Notes: a model not told the origin generated them from the sequence alone. 64,000 nucleotides of DNA from Haliclystus octoradiatus (GCA_916610825.1 OU744450.1:21813838-21877837), one strand, 5' to 3'; shown: positions 49,464 to 63,059, numbered from the stretch's first letter. Program-made: numbers and translations.

Positions 49464-49605
49464 AATACTGATTAGTATATATTATAACTGTGTTGTAAAC
49501 TCCAAGAACTCAACTATCCATAAATATAAATAATTCATAAATATTAAATACTGATCAGTTATACATTATCACTGTGTTGTAACTTCCAAGAGTTGCTCTA
49601 TTCTA
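49464..49605 (+). repeat. 3' flank tandem repeat, second pair
   Basis: Same unit as at 46530-46684, with a small TAAATA expansion in the first copy. Confidence 0.7.
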
Positions 49606-50785
49606 TAAAATTTCATAAGAGAACTGGAATTAGTTATTTATTATCAATTTGTAATATTTCAATTGTAATTGACGAACTGTAATGTTTAAAAGTATTTCGA
49701 AGACAATGTAATCCCAAACAGTTACAATTGTAGTAGCACCAAGATAGCGTTCTCGTGTGCACGTATTTATGTAAAATGATGATTCCTTCATTTTCCTCAG
49801 TCATCTATTGTATACATTTTTATATACGATTGAAGTCTTCATAACATCTATTGCATTATGATTGATCGATTGCATTCATCTTTCGAAAAAATATTTCAAG
49901 CATCCCTTTCCCCATCTATATATGCCATATTTGCATCAAGAGAGGCAGATACCTTATTATATGTATATATATAGGTATACTTCGAATGAGACATAGATTA
50001 TCAAGCATCAATTACTGAATGATTACTATAATTATGTTACTACCATCACTATCATGTATTTGCCAACAATGGTTGTCAGTGGTCCCGTCAGTGTTATACT
50101 TTTCAAACCATCGTAGAGCTCAGTTAGTGCTACAGAGTATACGTTAATTGTGTCGGCACCGTTCTCATGGCATGCCATGATGGGGTTGTTTGCATGGCAA
50201 TACACTAGATGTGATAAAGGCATCCTATGGCGAAGTTTTAGGTTGTAATTTTCATCTAATTCTTTTTGCATTTCCAATTAAACTTTATCAACTAGAATAT
50301 TATCATTTATCCGCTACATCGTTCTCAATAGAGGGCGTTCTCAGGGGGTATATATACGGATACTTTCCTTCGGCTGTACATGATTTAATTATTGCAATAT
50401 AAAGACCGTCGGTATTTGTTAACAGATGATAAATCAAAAATTCGTTAATTTACTTTACTTGATTTTTTATCTATGCATATACTGGTTACAGTATATATTA
50501 TGGGTATATGGCCATGGCTAGCTACTAACTAGTATGTCTAGTGATCTTTTTTTCACTTAAGATATATGGACCGCATACTAGCTGAAACTAATAACTCTAA
50601 TATTTGGATTTAAAATATTTTGTATAAACCAGAAAATTGTATAACCTATTTTTTAATGATATGAATTGTTTTTGCCAGTTTAACATTTACGAAAAAAGTC
50701 TTCTATGCTAAATTCCTACCGATAGTCTATATATACAACGGTCCATTCGCCCTTGTTCCTGTGGGTCCTTCCGTGAAAAGCCATT
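49606..50785. other. No recognised gene
   Basis: A minus-strand frame at 50032-50277 is open for 81 codons but has no convincing start or splice sites. I leave it unassigned. Confidence 0.4.
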
Positions 50786-51085
50786 CGATCGTGGCTTTGT
50801 TGAAGCGCATCGCCCAGTGAATAGAAATCGTCTAACTAATCACGCCATCGACACTTCGTTTTGTCTCTGTCTGTCCGCCTTGATCTTGTTCGGTCTGCCG
50901 TTAAACCCATTCTATGCACGGCTTCCTTGAAGCGCATCGCCCAGTGAAAGGAAACAGTCTACCTAATGACGGGATCGACACTTCGTTTTGTCTCTGTCTG
51001 TTCGCCTTGATCTTGTTCGGTCTGCCGTTAAACCTATTCTATGCACGGCTTCCTTGAAGTGCATCGCCCAATGAAAGGAACTTGC
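50786..51085. repeat. 127-bp tandem repeat, 2.3 copies, GC-richer
   Basis: GGCTTTGTTGAAGCGCATCG (50794), GGCTTCCTTGAAGCGCATCG (about 50920) and GGCTTCCTTGAAGTGCATCG (about 51047) mark a 127-bp period. Unit body has CGACACTTCGTTTTGTCTCT. More GC-rich than its surroundings. Function unknown. Confidence 0.85.
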
Positions 51086-51553
51086 TCGTTTGTATGTCGG
51101 TTTTATCCTTGTCCCAAGTCCCTTCTCCTGGAACTAATCTATGCCTAGAAATTGTTCATCTCAGAATTAAGGCTCTGGTTATATTCTGAAGAACTGATTA
51201 TGATTATGTGCTCATAATTGATGATACTTACAACATGTGATATCTATATTTACAGCAACATTGAATGAACAGTAGATTAAGGAAAACAGACATTTAAAAT
51301 ATATTGCAAATTCTCAGCTTTAATTAATTAATACCATTAAAAAAATATATCTTTGAAGATTATAAATATACAAATGAACTTCATATAAATATGGTTTTTA
51401 AATTTGAAATTAATCACTTGACTAATGATTACAATTTGAAATCGAAACGTCATTAATAAAGATTATAAATGTTGTTACTGATTGTTTTTACTGTTCAATA
51501 ATTGAATAAATTGCTTCAACAGCTAAATTGATGCATGTAATAATAATCTTCAA

Positions 51554-54329
<2,776 letters not shown>

Positions 54330-54559
54330 CTGAAACAAAAAGACATATATAGTCATTCTTGCAGCAACTTGGCTTTAGACTTTAACGTAATGTACTATAG
54401 ATTTAATATAACGTCCTTCCATATAATAATTATAATTAATTACTGTAATCATTGTTTGTCTGCAGCCTATCCTTGAGTAAAATTTCATTGTTTTGGTAAT
54501 ATAAAAGATTATGTAGGCCTACATCAGAATCATTTCGATATAAAGCATTTCAATATAAA

Positions 54560-54564
54560 GCATG
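54560..54564 (+). repeat. Target site duplication GCATG, left
   Basis: The same 5 bp follows the 3' LTR at 58929-58933. Five bp is usual for Ty3/gypsy and BEL elements. Confidence 0.92.
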
Positions 54565-54811
54565 TGTAGTGTAATGTAATTCATACGAGGCTGCAATTTA
54601 TAGCACCTTCATTTAGAACAGTGTGAATTAAGGTGTGGTAGCGAAAATGAGAAAGTTCAGTTCGAACACGGAAGCGTCGGCGAAAGGAGTAAATATATAA
54701 GGTTCATATAGTTCATTAAGTTTTTGTATTTTACTATTGTGTATTTTATTACGAATTATATTAGTTACGTTTATTAGTCAATCGGCTGTTATTTCTTCAT
54801 ATGGTTCTACA
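54565..54811 (+). repeat. 5' LTR
   Basis: 247 bp, TG...CA ends. TATATAAGG near 54696 may be the TATA region. Apparently identical to 58682-58928. Confidence 0.96.
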
Positions 54812-54823
54812 AGCTAACGGGCC

Positions 54824-55663
54824 ATGTCTAATAATAATATATCTATTACGCCAAGAAGACGTCCAAGTAGTAATGGCGTTTTTGTGATGGGTACACCGTC
54901 GCCATCTTCATCTTCAACATCAGCGTGTAAGCTTAAGTTAACTGACGTAGTCAGTCCTTTTAATGGAGAAGGAGATGCTGCTGAATGGTGGGCGAGATTC
55001 GAGGCGATAGCAAATTTGAAAGGATATAATGAAATTGACAAGACGTTAAGCGTACCTTTGTTATTACGTGGATCAGCATTTTTGGTTTTTAATGAAATGC
55101 CTGATGACCAAAAATTGATATATAGCGACATAAAGAGTGTTTTATTAACAGCATTTTCGCTGTCAAAATTTGCAGCATTTGATGTATTAAAAAGTAAAGC
55201 ATATAATTACGGAGACAACGTTGATACCTATTTTGCTGAAATTAAAAAATTATGTAATTTAGCGGGAATTCCGTCACCTGGTGTTGTTTTTGTGACGGGA
55301 CTTCCAGAAGAAATCGGAAAACAATTAAGGACAATGGTTGACGCGTCCGATACGGAATTGATTACAAGAGCACGAGTGTTATTGGAAGCTACCGCTGTGA
55401 ATACTAATCCACTGACGTATGTTGCTCAAGTAAATGTGGCGCAGAAAAAGAATACTGTTATGTGTTATTATTGTAAAGAGGATGGACATATAGCAAGAAA
55501 TTGTAAAGTACGTTTAGAGAAATCAAAAACAAAATCACGTGAATTAACTTGTGTATGGTGTGGGGAGTCAGGTCACGTGGCTAGTAAATGTGAACAGTTG
55601 CCGGGAAACGGGCGGAGGGCCGCAGTAGCTTTTGTGGAATCTACCGCGGTCCAACCCCAGTAA
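54824..55663 (+). CDS. gag: Gag-like nucleocapsid protein, 279 aa
   Basis: Structural protein that packages the element RNA. It starts at ATG 54824, only 13 bases after the LTR. A capsid-like helical region spans about 45-190 (GEGDAAEWWARFEAIANLKG, then VDTYFAEIKKLCNLAG). Two CCHC zinc knuckles follow: CYYCKEDGHIARNC (about 214) and CVWCGESGHVASKC (about 244). The last about 70 bases overlap the pol frame, and the slippery heptamer lies at 55603-55609. No lesion seen. Confidence 0.92.
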   Translation: MSNNNISITPRRRPSSNGVFVMGTPSPSSSSTSACKLKLTDVVSPFNGEGDAAEWWARFEAIANLKGYNEIDKTLSVPLLLRGSAFLVFNEMPDDQKLIYSDIKSVLLTAFSLSKFAAFDVLKSKAYNYGDNVDTYFAEIKKLCNLAGIPSPGVVFVTGLPEEIGKQLRTMVDASDTELITRARVLLEATAVNTNPLTYVAQVNVAQKKNTVMCYYCKEDGHIARNCKVRLEKSKTKSRELTCVWCGESGHVASKCEQLPGNGRRAAVAFVESTAVQPQ

Positions 55664-58596
55664 ATCATTTGCCGTGTCATGACTTAATTGTAAACGGTAT
55701 TTCTACGAAATGTTTAATTGATACAGGATGTTCGTGGACAGTGGTGTCAAAAAACATTGTTAATGGACATAAGTTACGATCATCAATGGTTAAAATTTCA
55801 ATGATGAATGGAGATGATGTTGAAGTGTTAGGTGAGACAGATATAATAGTAAAGTTAAACAATATTGAGAAAATTAAAAATTGTTTAGTTGTTAATAAAA
55901 TGTTGTCCGGAGTTGACGTTATTTTGGGCATGGATCTGATTACCTTGTTTGGTGGGTTAACAATATCTGCTGATGGCTCTGTTAAATTTAGTATTCAAAG
56001 ACCTGTACAGAAGTGTTGTCCATCTATTGCTTCTCAAATATCTAATGTATCTAATGTCAATGATACTGTAGTTAAACATGAAAACTTTACGCTAAAGTTT
56101 AATGGGGATTTTTGGACTGTTGTGTGGGATTGGAAGGATAATTGCCCACCGGAAGTATTAAAAAATAAAATCCCACAATATTATATGAATAGTGATACAC
56201 AACAAGCATTTGATACTAAATTACAGGAATGGATTTCCAAGGGTTATTTAATTGAGTACGATGTGAAGCGTTTTGGAGAACCAAAAGGATTGATACCCAT
56301 GTTTAGCGTTGTTCAAGCAAGCAAAAATAAAGTTAGGCCGATATTTGACTTTCGCGAACTGAATCAATACGTTGATGTATTTTCTCGAGATAGCGATGTA
56401 TGTTTAGAAAAGTTACGTCAATGGCGACAAGATGGTGTGAACTGTGCAATAATAGATCTTAAGGACGCTTATTTACAGCTTCGTGTAGATTCAAAATTAT
56501 GGCCTTTTCAAACAATTGAATATAATTCCAAATTATGGTGTCTTACTAGGGTTGGTTTTGGGTTGAACATTGCTCCTATGATAATGACGGCTGTTTTACA
56601 AAAGGTATTACAATCTGATGATTTGATTAATAAAGGAACTGATTCATACGTAGATGATATTTTTGTGAACACAAGTATTGTTTCGCCAGATGTTGTGCAA
56701 GAGCATTTGAAGCAATACGGTTTGATTGCAAAACCTACCGAATTTATCAATGAACTAACTGTTACCCGAATTCTTGGTTTGAATGTTATTAAGTGTGATT
56801 CAAATTTAAAATGGGAACGATCAGACAACATCGATTTTAATGATATTGATTTTAATACTTTAACTAAGCGTCAGTTATTTTCATTATGTGGAAAAATTAT
56901 TGGGATTTATCCTGTTTGTGGATGGCTACGCGTTGGCACCAGTTATATAAAACGATCCGCAAATGATTGTGAATGGGATACTGTTGTTTCCTCTAATGTA
57001 ATCGTCATGTTAAAAGATTTAGTGGATAGAGTAGAAAAATGTAATCCTGTTCATGGACAATGGAATGTTGACATTGAAAGAAAAGGCACAGTATGGTGTG
57101 ATGCCAGTTCACTTGCCATGGGTGTTTCTATTGTAGTAAATGGTGCGACAATTGAAGACGCAGCTTGGTTACGGCGTGATGCCGCCCATATTAATTTGGC
57201 AGAGTTAGACGCAGTAATAAAAGGAGTGAATTTGGCAATTATATGGAAGTTGAAAGAAATTAATGTTAAAACAGATTCCAGCGCGGTTTATGGATGGATT
57301 CAGGATTTATTAACTAACAAGAAAAGGGTAAAGACTAAAGCAGCAAATGAATTATTAATTAGAAGAAGATTAGAAATTATTCAGTCTTTAATTAATGAAT
57401 ATTCTTTAGATTTTACAATTGATCTAGTTAAATCGGAAGCAAATTTAGCCGATATTTTGACTCGTGTACCTAAAAAATGGCTTAATTTATCTGATGGTAA
57501 TTTACCGACTTCTATTGCGGTTGTGTCTTCTTCAAATATTACACCAGTATTACGATCTACTGTAGAGGATGCTCACAACTTAGTTCATGGTGGCTATAAG
57601 CAGACAAGATGGCTTTTAGATGAAATGAAAGTACAAGTTAGCAAACAATTAATTAAAGATGTTATTAAAAATTGCGCACAGTGTCAGTCGATAGACCCAC
57701 ATGTTGTAGCAGTAGAAAAAGGAGATTTATCTGTTTCAAATAACTGGTCTCGTGTGAGTTTAGATGTTACTCATTATGGTGGAGATAGATACCTTACCTT
57801 AGTTGATTGTGGTCCATCGCGTTTCGCTTTATGGCGAAAAATAAAGAACGAAGGTGAACGTGAAATTATTTCACAATTAACTAGTATTTTTATAGAGCGT
57901 GGACCTCCCGATGAATTATTATTGGACAATTATAGTTCTTTTATGTCTGCAGCAACCAAAGAATTTTGTAAGAAGTGGAATGTTGTTTTGAATCCTCGTA
58001 ATGTATATAAAGCAAGTGGAAATGGTATAGTGGAACGTCATCATCGAACGATCAAAGCAAAAGCAGCTCGTACTGGTCGTGGTGTATTTGATGCATTATA
58101 TTGGTATAACCATAGTCCGTCTGCTGGACGAAATATTCCACCAGCACATTCAATTTATACTTATAAATCTCATGTAAAAGTTATTGATGCACGAGTTATA
58201 CCAATAGATGATTTTAAAGTTGTTTTTAAGCCTGGAGATTTTGTATGGGTTAAACCAAGTGATAAAGTACGTTGTACAATGAAATGGTTAGAAGGTATTG
58301 TTATTGAACAATTATCTGTACATAAAGTAATGGTTAATGTGAATGGTAGAATTACACCACGGCATGTTTATCATTTGAAACAGCGTATTGTACATGAAGA
58401 ACATAATCAACAAAATATTGACTCAAACACATCTGATATTGATGTTATGTCTGCAGATTCGAGTTCAGAGAGTGACGAGGAGAGTATTATAATTAATAAT
58501 CCTGACGAAGACGAAGACGATGAACAGCCGGTCAGAAGATGTTCTTCTCGTATTAGATCGTTGCCAGTATGGTTACAAGATTATGATGTTACTTAG
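55594..58596 (+). CDS. pol: Pol polyprotein: protease, reverse transcriptase, RNase H, integrase
   Basis: The frame is open from 55594 and lies -1 to gag. It has no ATG near its start, so it is probably made as a Gag-Pol fusion. Counting from 55669: aspartic protease LIDTGCSWTVVS (about 16); RT with PIFDFRELNQY (about 225), IDLKDAYLQLRV and the catalytic SYVDDIFV (about 324); RNase H starting WCDASSLAMGVS (about 477) with AELDAV and KTDSSAVYGW. Integrase has an HHCC finger (HNLVHGGYKQ, CAQCQS; about 636-672), then D (SLDVTHYGG), D (LLLDNYSS) and E (GNGIVERHH, about 789). It ends with an acidic tail. No stop or frameshift inside, so it looks competent. Confidence 0.94.
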   Translation, partial: TVAGKRAEGRSSFCGIYRGPTPVNHLPCHDLIVNGISTKCLIDTGCSWTVVSKNIVNGHKLRSSMVKISMMNGDDVEVLGETDIIVKLNNIEKIKNCLVVNKMLSGVDVILGMDLITLFGGLTISADGSVKFSIQRPVQKCCPSIASQISNVSNVNDTVVKHENFTLKFNGDFWTVVWDWKDNCPPEVLKNKIPQYYMNSDTQQAFDTKLQEWISKGYLIEYDVKRFGEPKGLIPMFSVVQASKNKVRPIFDFRELNQYVDVFSRDSDVCLEKLRQWRQDGVNCAIIDLKDAYLQLRVDSKLWPFQTIEYNSKLWCLTRVGFGLNIAPMIMTAVLQKVLQSDDLINKGTDSYVDDIFVNTSIVSPDVVQEHLKQYGLIAKPTEFINELTVTRILGLNVIKCDSNLKWERSDNIDFNDIDFNTLTKRQLFSLCGKIIGIYPVCGWLRVGTSYIKRSANDCEWDTVVSSNVIVMLKDLVDRVEKCNPVHGQWNVDIERKGTVWCDASSLAMGVSIVVNGATIEDAAWLRRDAAHINLAELDAVIKGVNLAIIWKLKEINVKTDSSAVYGWIQDLLTNKKRVKTKAANELLIRRRLEIIQSLINEYSLDFTIDLVKSEANLADILTRVPKKWLNLSDGNLPTSIAVVSSSNITPVLRSTVEDAHNLVHGGYKQTRWLLDEMKVQVSKQLIKDVIKNCAQCQSIDPHVVAVEKGDLSVSNNWSRVSLDVTHYGGDRYLTLVDCGPSRFALWRKIKNEGEREIISQLTSIFIERGPPDELLLDNYSSFMSAATKEFCKKWNVVLNPRNVYKASGNGIVERHHRTIKAKAARTGRGVFDALYWYNHSPSAGRNIPPAHSIYTYKSHVKVIDARVIPIDDFKVVFKPGDFVWVKPSDKVRCTMKWLEGIVIEQLSVHKVMVNVNGRITPRHVYHLKQRIVHEEHNQQNIDSNTSDIDVMSADSSSESDEESIIINNPDEDEDDEQPVRRCSSRIRSLPVWLQDYDVT
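55603..55609 (+). promoter_or_regulatory. Candidate -1 ribosomal frameshift site GGGAAAC
   Basis: The heptamer is in register X-XXY-YYZ with the gag codons (CCG GGA AAC). It lies 54 bases before the gag stop, within the gag/pol overlap (55594-55663). Slipping back one base enters pol. GGGAAAC is a known functional slippery heptamer in lentiviruses. A downstream GC-rich stretch (55609-55625) may help pausing, though I did not fold it. Confidence 0.7.
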
Positions 58597-58669
58597 AAAT
58601 AAATTAAAAATCTTTAGTTGACAAATTTTAATTGTAATTAAGTTTTTATTGTAATAGTTAGATTTGGAT

Positions 58670-58681
58670 ATCTATGGGGAA
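58670..58681 (+). promoter_or_regulatory. Probable polypurine tract
   Basis: TATCTATGGGGAA directly abuts the 3' LTR; the GGGGAA core is where plus-strand priming usually starts. Confidence 0.6.
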
Positions 58682-58928
58682 TGTAGTGTAATGTAATTCA
58701 TACGAGGCTGCAATTTATAGCACCTTCATTTAGAACAGTGTGAATTAAGGTGTGGTAGCGAAAATGAGAAAGTTCAGTTCGAACACGGAAGCGTCGGCGA
58801 AAGGAGTAAATATATAAGGTTCATATAGTTCATTAAGTTTTTGTATTTTACTATTGTGTATTTTATTACGAATTATATTAGTTACGTTTATTAGTCAATC
58901 GGCTGTTATTTCTTCATATGGTTCTACA
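58682..58928 (+). repeat. 3' LTR
   Basis: Apparently identical to the 5' LTR; followed by GCATG at 58929-58933. Confidence 0.96.
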
Positions 58929-58933
58929 GCATG

Positions 58934-59610
58934 CACACTTGAAATTTAATCTCTTTTGCTTGAAATTGAGATATGATATACGTCAGTCAATGTCACTATT
59001 TTAGCTGATGATTGTTTCGAACTTGCATCATTTTCTTTATACACATCAACAAGTTTGACATAAAACAACAATCCAATAGTTCCATACACCATTTGTGTTG
59101 TTCTTTCCTTGGAATACATGATTTGAAAATGTAGTTATTTCCAGCAAGGAACTACCGTTTAGTGGTGACTAAATTGAGATATTTTGTCTATGGTCCTTAA
59201 AATGTGATGTTGTTACTTATTTAGAGCTACTATAAGAATTAACTGCACCTTTGTCTATGTAAGGAATGGAACCCATGATGCAAATGCAAAAATATAAGTG
59301 ACAAGCCTGCAAGAGAATTTCATAATCAAAGAACAAAGTAACAACATAAATGAAGTAAAGAATAGTTGTTTGCAAGTATTAGTTATTCTTTTCCCTTTCC
59401 TTTTTCTTCTTCTTAAAAATGTCTTCTTAGTAAGCACTATATTATCTGCCATTAGATAAACATAACTTTTATTAATATGATTAATATTATGATTATTATT
59501 AATAAAATAATAATATATGGCGAAAGAGTCAAAGAATACACATTCTTTACTGTCTACAATTACAGAATACATTATGCAAATAAACAGGACTTCACAGAAC
59601 CTGTTTGCAG
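58934..59610. other. Right interior of the giant element, nothing identified
   Basis: AT-rich, no recognised repeat. It may hold the missing 5' exon of the homeodomain-like gene, but none stood out. Confidence 0.4.
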
Positions 59611-59737
59611 GCTGAATGTGGGGGGCAAATCTCTGATGGCTGGTTGTTCTGGGGGGATCAACGCGTTGCTGGATAAAATGGGTCGGCTCTCGGATCACAG
59701 TCAAGAAGCCATGGTTGCAGCATCATCACTGAAAAAG
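59611..59737 (+). other. Candidate exon, unknown gene
   Basis: TTTGCAG acceptor, open frame LNVGGKSLMAGCSGG then INALLDKMGRLSDHSQ and ASSLKK, followed by GTAAGT, a consensus donor. It is GC-richer than its surroundings. LNVGGK recalls the start of BTB/KCTD domains, but the rest does not fit. No partner exons found. Confidence 0.4.
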
Positions 59738-60803
59738 GTAAGTTTTCCACTGTTGGGCAGTCTGCTTCAAAGAGACATGAGATGCTAGTCATCAGAGATT
59801 TCAACCCTACACTCAATGTGCAAATTGACTTGTAGTACTTAGTCATTATGTCCTTGGGGATTAGAGTTTCAATTTTATCATGTCTTATGAATTAATAATG
59901 TCTTATTTTGTTTAGCTTGAAAATGAATTACATGGATAATCCAAAACGTTGCAATAACCCTCAGCGTTTTTTGCTGTTGTTGCTATCCTTTACAACAAAA
60001 TTCTAATAAAGATTATGATTATTAATATTATAAATCTATTATTATTATACCCATTATCATCATTATTATTATTTTCTCTTTGTGGGGGTGTGTACGGCGA
60101 TATTAACTAGTTATCTGCTAAGTACAATAGTTTCATGGTTGTCATGTAGTCATTTACCCTGGTCAGGTTTAAGAATAATGATAATGAATATCAACATTGA
60201 TCTCATTTATGTTGTTAGCCTGTACATGAAATAATAATATGACCTAATACTTATCAACAGTTAAAACAAACTAATGTTTCAATAATATATATCTTATATA
60301 AGCCACACTGTTTGTGTGTGTGTCCGAATTTCGTTGTTCTTGATTCATGCTCTCCATGGATATCACACAGTCATCAAATTTTACAAGAATGTTCTCCAGC
60401 TACCTGGTCGGGTGTTAGGCTTAGTTTAATGTCCAATGTCGTTCTCAATCCAACGCTAGAAATTTATTTTCTTTTCCGCACTTGAACCTCTTGGGGCCTC
60501 AACAACATTTTGTACAACCCAAATATACCCAACGCAGCAGGTCCTTATTGCTAGACACCTATAAATTCAAATGTCTTTGTGGTACCTGAAAAGCTTTGTT
60601 TTACAAATTTTACCTTTGCTTTGTGTATCGAAAGAAAATGTCATTTCACGCATTGATTTCGTTGACTTTTCGGGATCGCCATGCTACGATATGTTTCAAT
60701 GCTTGGTGTTTCTATTGTTTGAAATTAAAATTCATGTAGGCCTATTCTACAACTTCATTCACAGAATCTTCCACATTCATTATTTGTCGACAGGTCTTAA
60801 ACA
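59738..60803. other. No recognised gene
   Basis: An ATG-started frame at 60571-60834 encodes 87 residues with hydrophobic parts. It has no family and runs into the inverted repeat, so I do not call it a gene. Confidence 0.35.
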
Positions 60804-60968
60804 AGGTATACGGAAGACGCAGAGAGATTTATAGAAGAGTTAAATAGAGGTTTCCATTGTGTTTTCGAGTATCAGAATGAGGCTACGGGTTGGTGATCTG
60901 CCGCCTCTCCTGTCATTTACCTGCCGCTAGCAGCAGAAAAACACAAGTGTACAGAGTGAGCAGAACAT
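60804..60968 (+). repeat. Inverted repeat pair, left arm
   Basis: Pairs with 61651-61810: shared words GATTTATAGAAGAGTT, TATCAGAATGAG, GATCTGCCG and CTGCCGCTAGCAGC. Spacer about 680 bp. Possibly a separate MITE or remnant. Confidence 0.7.
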
Positions 60969-61650
60969 TAAAATTAAACTTGATTAAGCCGATTAGATTA
61001 CAAGCAAACAAATAAGGACGTGGTTGACACCAGAGCCTGATGGGACTATTCAAAAGGAATTAAAATAAGTATTTACATAGTAATCGATGTTTCATCATCA
61101 TTTATTCAGAAAGCCTTCAAGTTTACATCAAACTTTTTTCAAAGGACTGATTAGGCTATACATTACAACATACATATATATAGAAGCAGGAAATAAAACA
61201 TTAACAAAGATAAGGGGTAAATTTTAGTATTTACAAAATAAAAAATAAAGAGCTATAGGCCTAATAAAGTTTTATCATATTATTTAGGAGACATTTAAAA
61301 TCGGTCCTTTTTGAGACTTCCTTCGTTGCAGACGGCAGTAACTTATCTCAAAATGTTTCGTACTACAGTATAATGTGGTTAGTTGGTTACATGTTTGTAT
61401 AAATAGTTGTATTGGTAGTGCTCAATATTCAAAATCAGACCTTTAATATTAAATAAAATCAGTCAATATTTCCTGTGTGAAACTTTTGAAAATTGTATGT
61501 CTCTTTCTTGATCTCTCTTGATCCAATTTTTTATTTAGTAAATCATGAATGTATGGCTTTTGAGACATTCTTATATACAGTATAAATAATAATAACATAA
61601 CTCAAACAGATTGAAAATCGAAGCAATGAATATTGACACCGTTTATGCTC

Positions 61651-61810
61651 TGTTCATTCCCCCACACTTGTGTGTTTTTTCGCTGCTAGCGGCAGATAAA
61701 TGGCAGGAAAGACGGCAGATCAACAATATGTAGTCTCATTCTGATACTAGAAAACACAATAGAAACCTCTATTTCAACTCTTCCGTAAATCTTTCCGCGT
61801 GTTCCGTATT
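61651..61810 (-). repeat. Inverted repeat pair, right arm
   Basis: Complement of 60804-60968 with scattered differences; the arms are roughly 85% alike by eye. Confidence 0.7.
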
Positions 61811-62777
61811 TGTTTGTCTTCACAACCAGAAGTAGTTTTAATTCAGCCCCAACATTTTAGCGCATGACCTCGGGAGGGATTGATATGTTGACTATGAACT
61901 ATTACTTCCATTTTTATGGTCACGCTTTACATTAAAGATTTTAGTGAAATCGTTAGCAAAGTCACAAGCAAAAAGTAGGCCTAGTGTTGATCATTAAGAC
62001 GTTATTTATCCATGTTGTGATGACTGTAAAAGTTAGCATGACATCAAATGCTGAAGGCCTTTTTTATGAAAATGTTTTAAGTGTTTCACTTTCAAGAATA
62101 AAATCGGATTGAAGACCTAAGTTATCTTTATTTAATTGATTATTTTCGTTTCTGGTTATGAGATTGTGCAGAATCAGATCATGGTACACCTCAGTATACA
62201 GTATGCCCTTGATAAGCCTTCAGAAGAGGGTTTATAATACCTATTTTGATTTAAATCAAACCAAACTCATAAAGTCGTTGTAGTAGCACTGTTGTAGACT
62301 ACAATCTGATCAAAATGTTCAATAAAAGCAAGTTTCATCGGAGCAATAGAAGAAATTCACGGAATCGTTGACATGGTTGTATTTTTCAGCCTTATCTACG
62401 GACAGATAATGGGCATAAACCATAGTCTACCGTTCATGTCAGCATAGCAAACTGAAAATAATCTTACAGAAAGTTTAACTTAATGAAAGGTAAAATCATA
62501 TGCTAAGATTTAACAAAGTTCAGTTGGATTCTTATTCTTAGTTTTTCGTGAAACTTACCTTGAAAGTGATATCTTTTAACACTACAAAAATACAAATCGA
62601 ATCAACCTCTTCAGTAATTTTCTTCTTGTAGATACTACGTTTCCATAAAAGTTGATTTAAATATAGCACACAACTAATCACTACTAATCACTGAACTAAA
62701 TTTTCACTGAATTAAAGAGGATCAACAAAATGGCGGGAAAGTCCTTTCTAGTCCAGTCTTGGATCCAGTCTCCATTA
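61811..62777. other. No recognised gene
   Basis: On the minus strand, near 62571, a consensus donor (AAG then GTAAGT) follows an open stretch without start codon. Not enough to call an exon. Confidence 0.3.
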
Positions 62778-62859
62778 CTTCAGTGACCTTAGCGAGTTAA
62801 GATCATGTGCATACTGCATTGATTTTAGATGCAAGATCATCTGTAGTATGCATGTGATC
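62778..62859 (-). repeat. Inner right inverted repeat of the giant element
   Basis: Complement of 40061-40142, five differences in 82 bp. It includes AGCGAGTTAAGATC. Confidence 0.88.
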
Positions 62860-63000
62860 TTTAAGGGCAACGGGTGAACAAAATCTGGAAACTGCAAAGT
62901 TTAAACCGCCATCGCCATCATTAAAAGCTCAATATGAAGTTATGAACGTCAACTAAAACGCCAAGTAGCTTTACGCAGAAAACGCAGCCGCGTCGATGGC

Positions 63001-63059
63001 ATTGAAAAAGTAGACTGGATACTAAATAGAGCTGACGCGAGTTGAATTTTCCGTTTACC
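63001..63059 (-). repeat. Right terminal inverted repeat of the giant element
   Basis: Perfect complement of 34169-34227 over 59 bp, including GCTGACGCGAGTTGAATT. Confidence 0.93.

Larger units (their letters stand above)
54565..58928 (+). mobile_element. Intact LTR retrotransposon, 4364 bp
   Basis: Two 247-bp LTRs (54565-54811, 58682-58928) start TGTAGTG and end TTCTACA; I see no difference between them by eye. GCATG flanks both ends. It encodes gag (54824-55663) and pol (55594-58596, frame -1). A purine stretch ATGGGGAA just before the 3' LTR is the likely polypurine tract. The domain order PR-RT-RH-IN fits Ty3/gypsy or BEL; I favour Ty3/gypsy-like without certainty. Identical LTRs and open frames mean a recent insertion. 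Confidence 0.95.

Noticed and set aside
50032-50277. 81-codon minus-strand frame as a further exon of the homeodomain-like gene
   Set aside because: Starts with TTG, has no clear acceptor, and does not join in phase to the exon at 52248.
55669-55671. Pol initiating at 55669
   Set aside because: The codon there is TTG; the frame is open upstream to 55594 and overlaps gag, so a frameshift fusion is more likely.
60571-60834. 87-aa ATG-started frame
   Set aside because: No family, AT-rich composition, and it ends inside an inverted repeat; likely chance.
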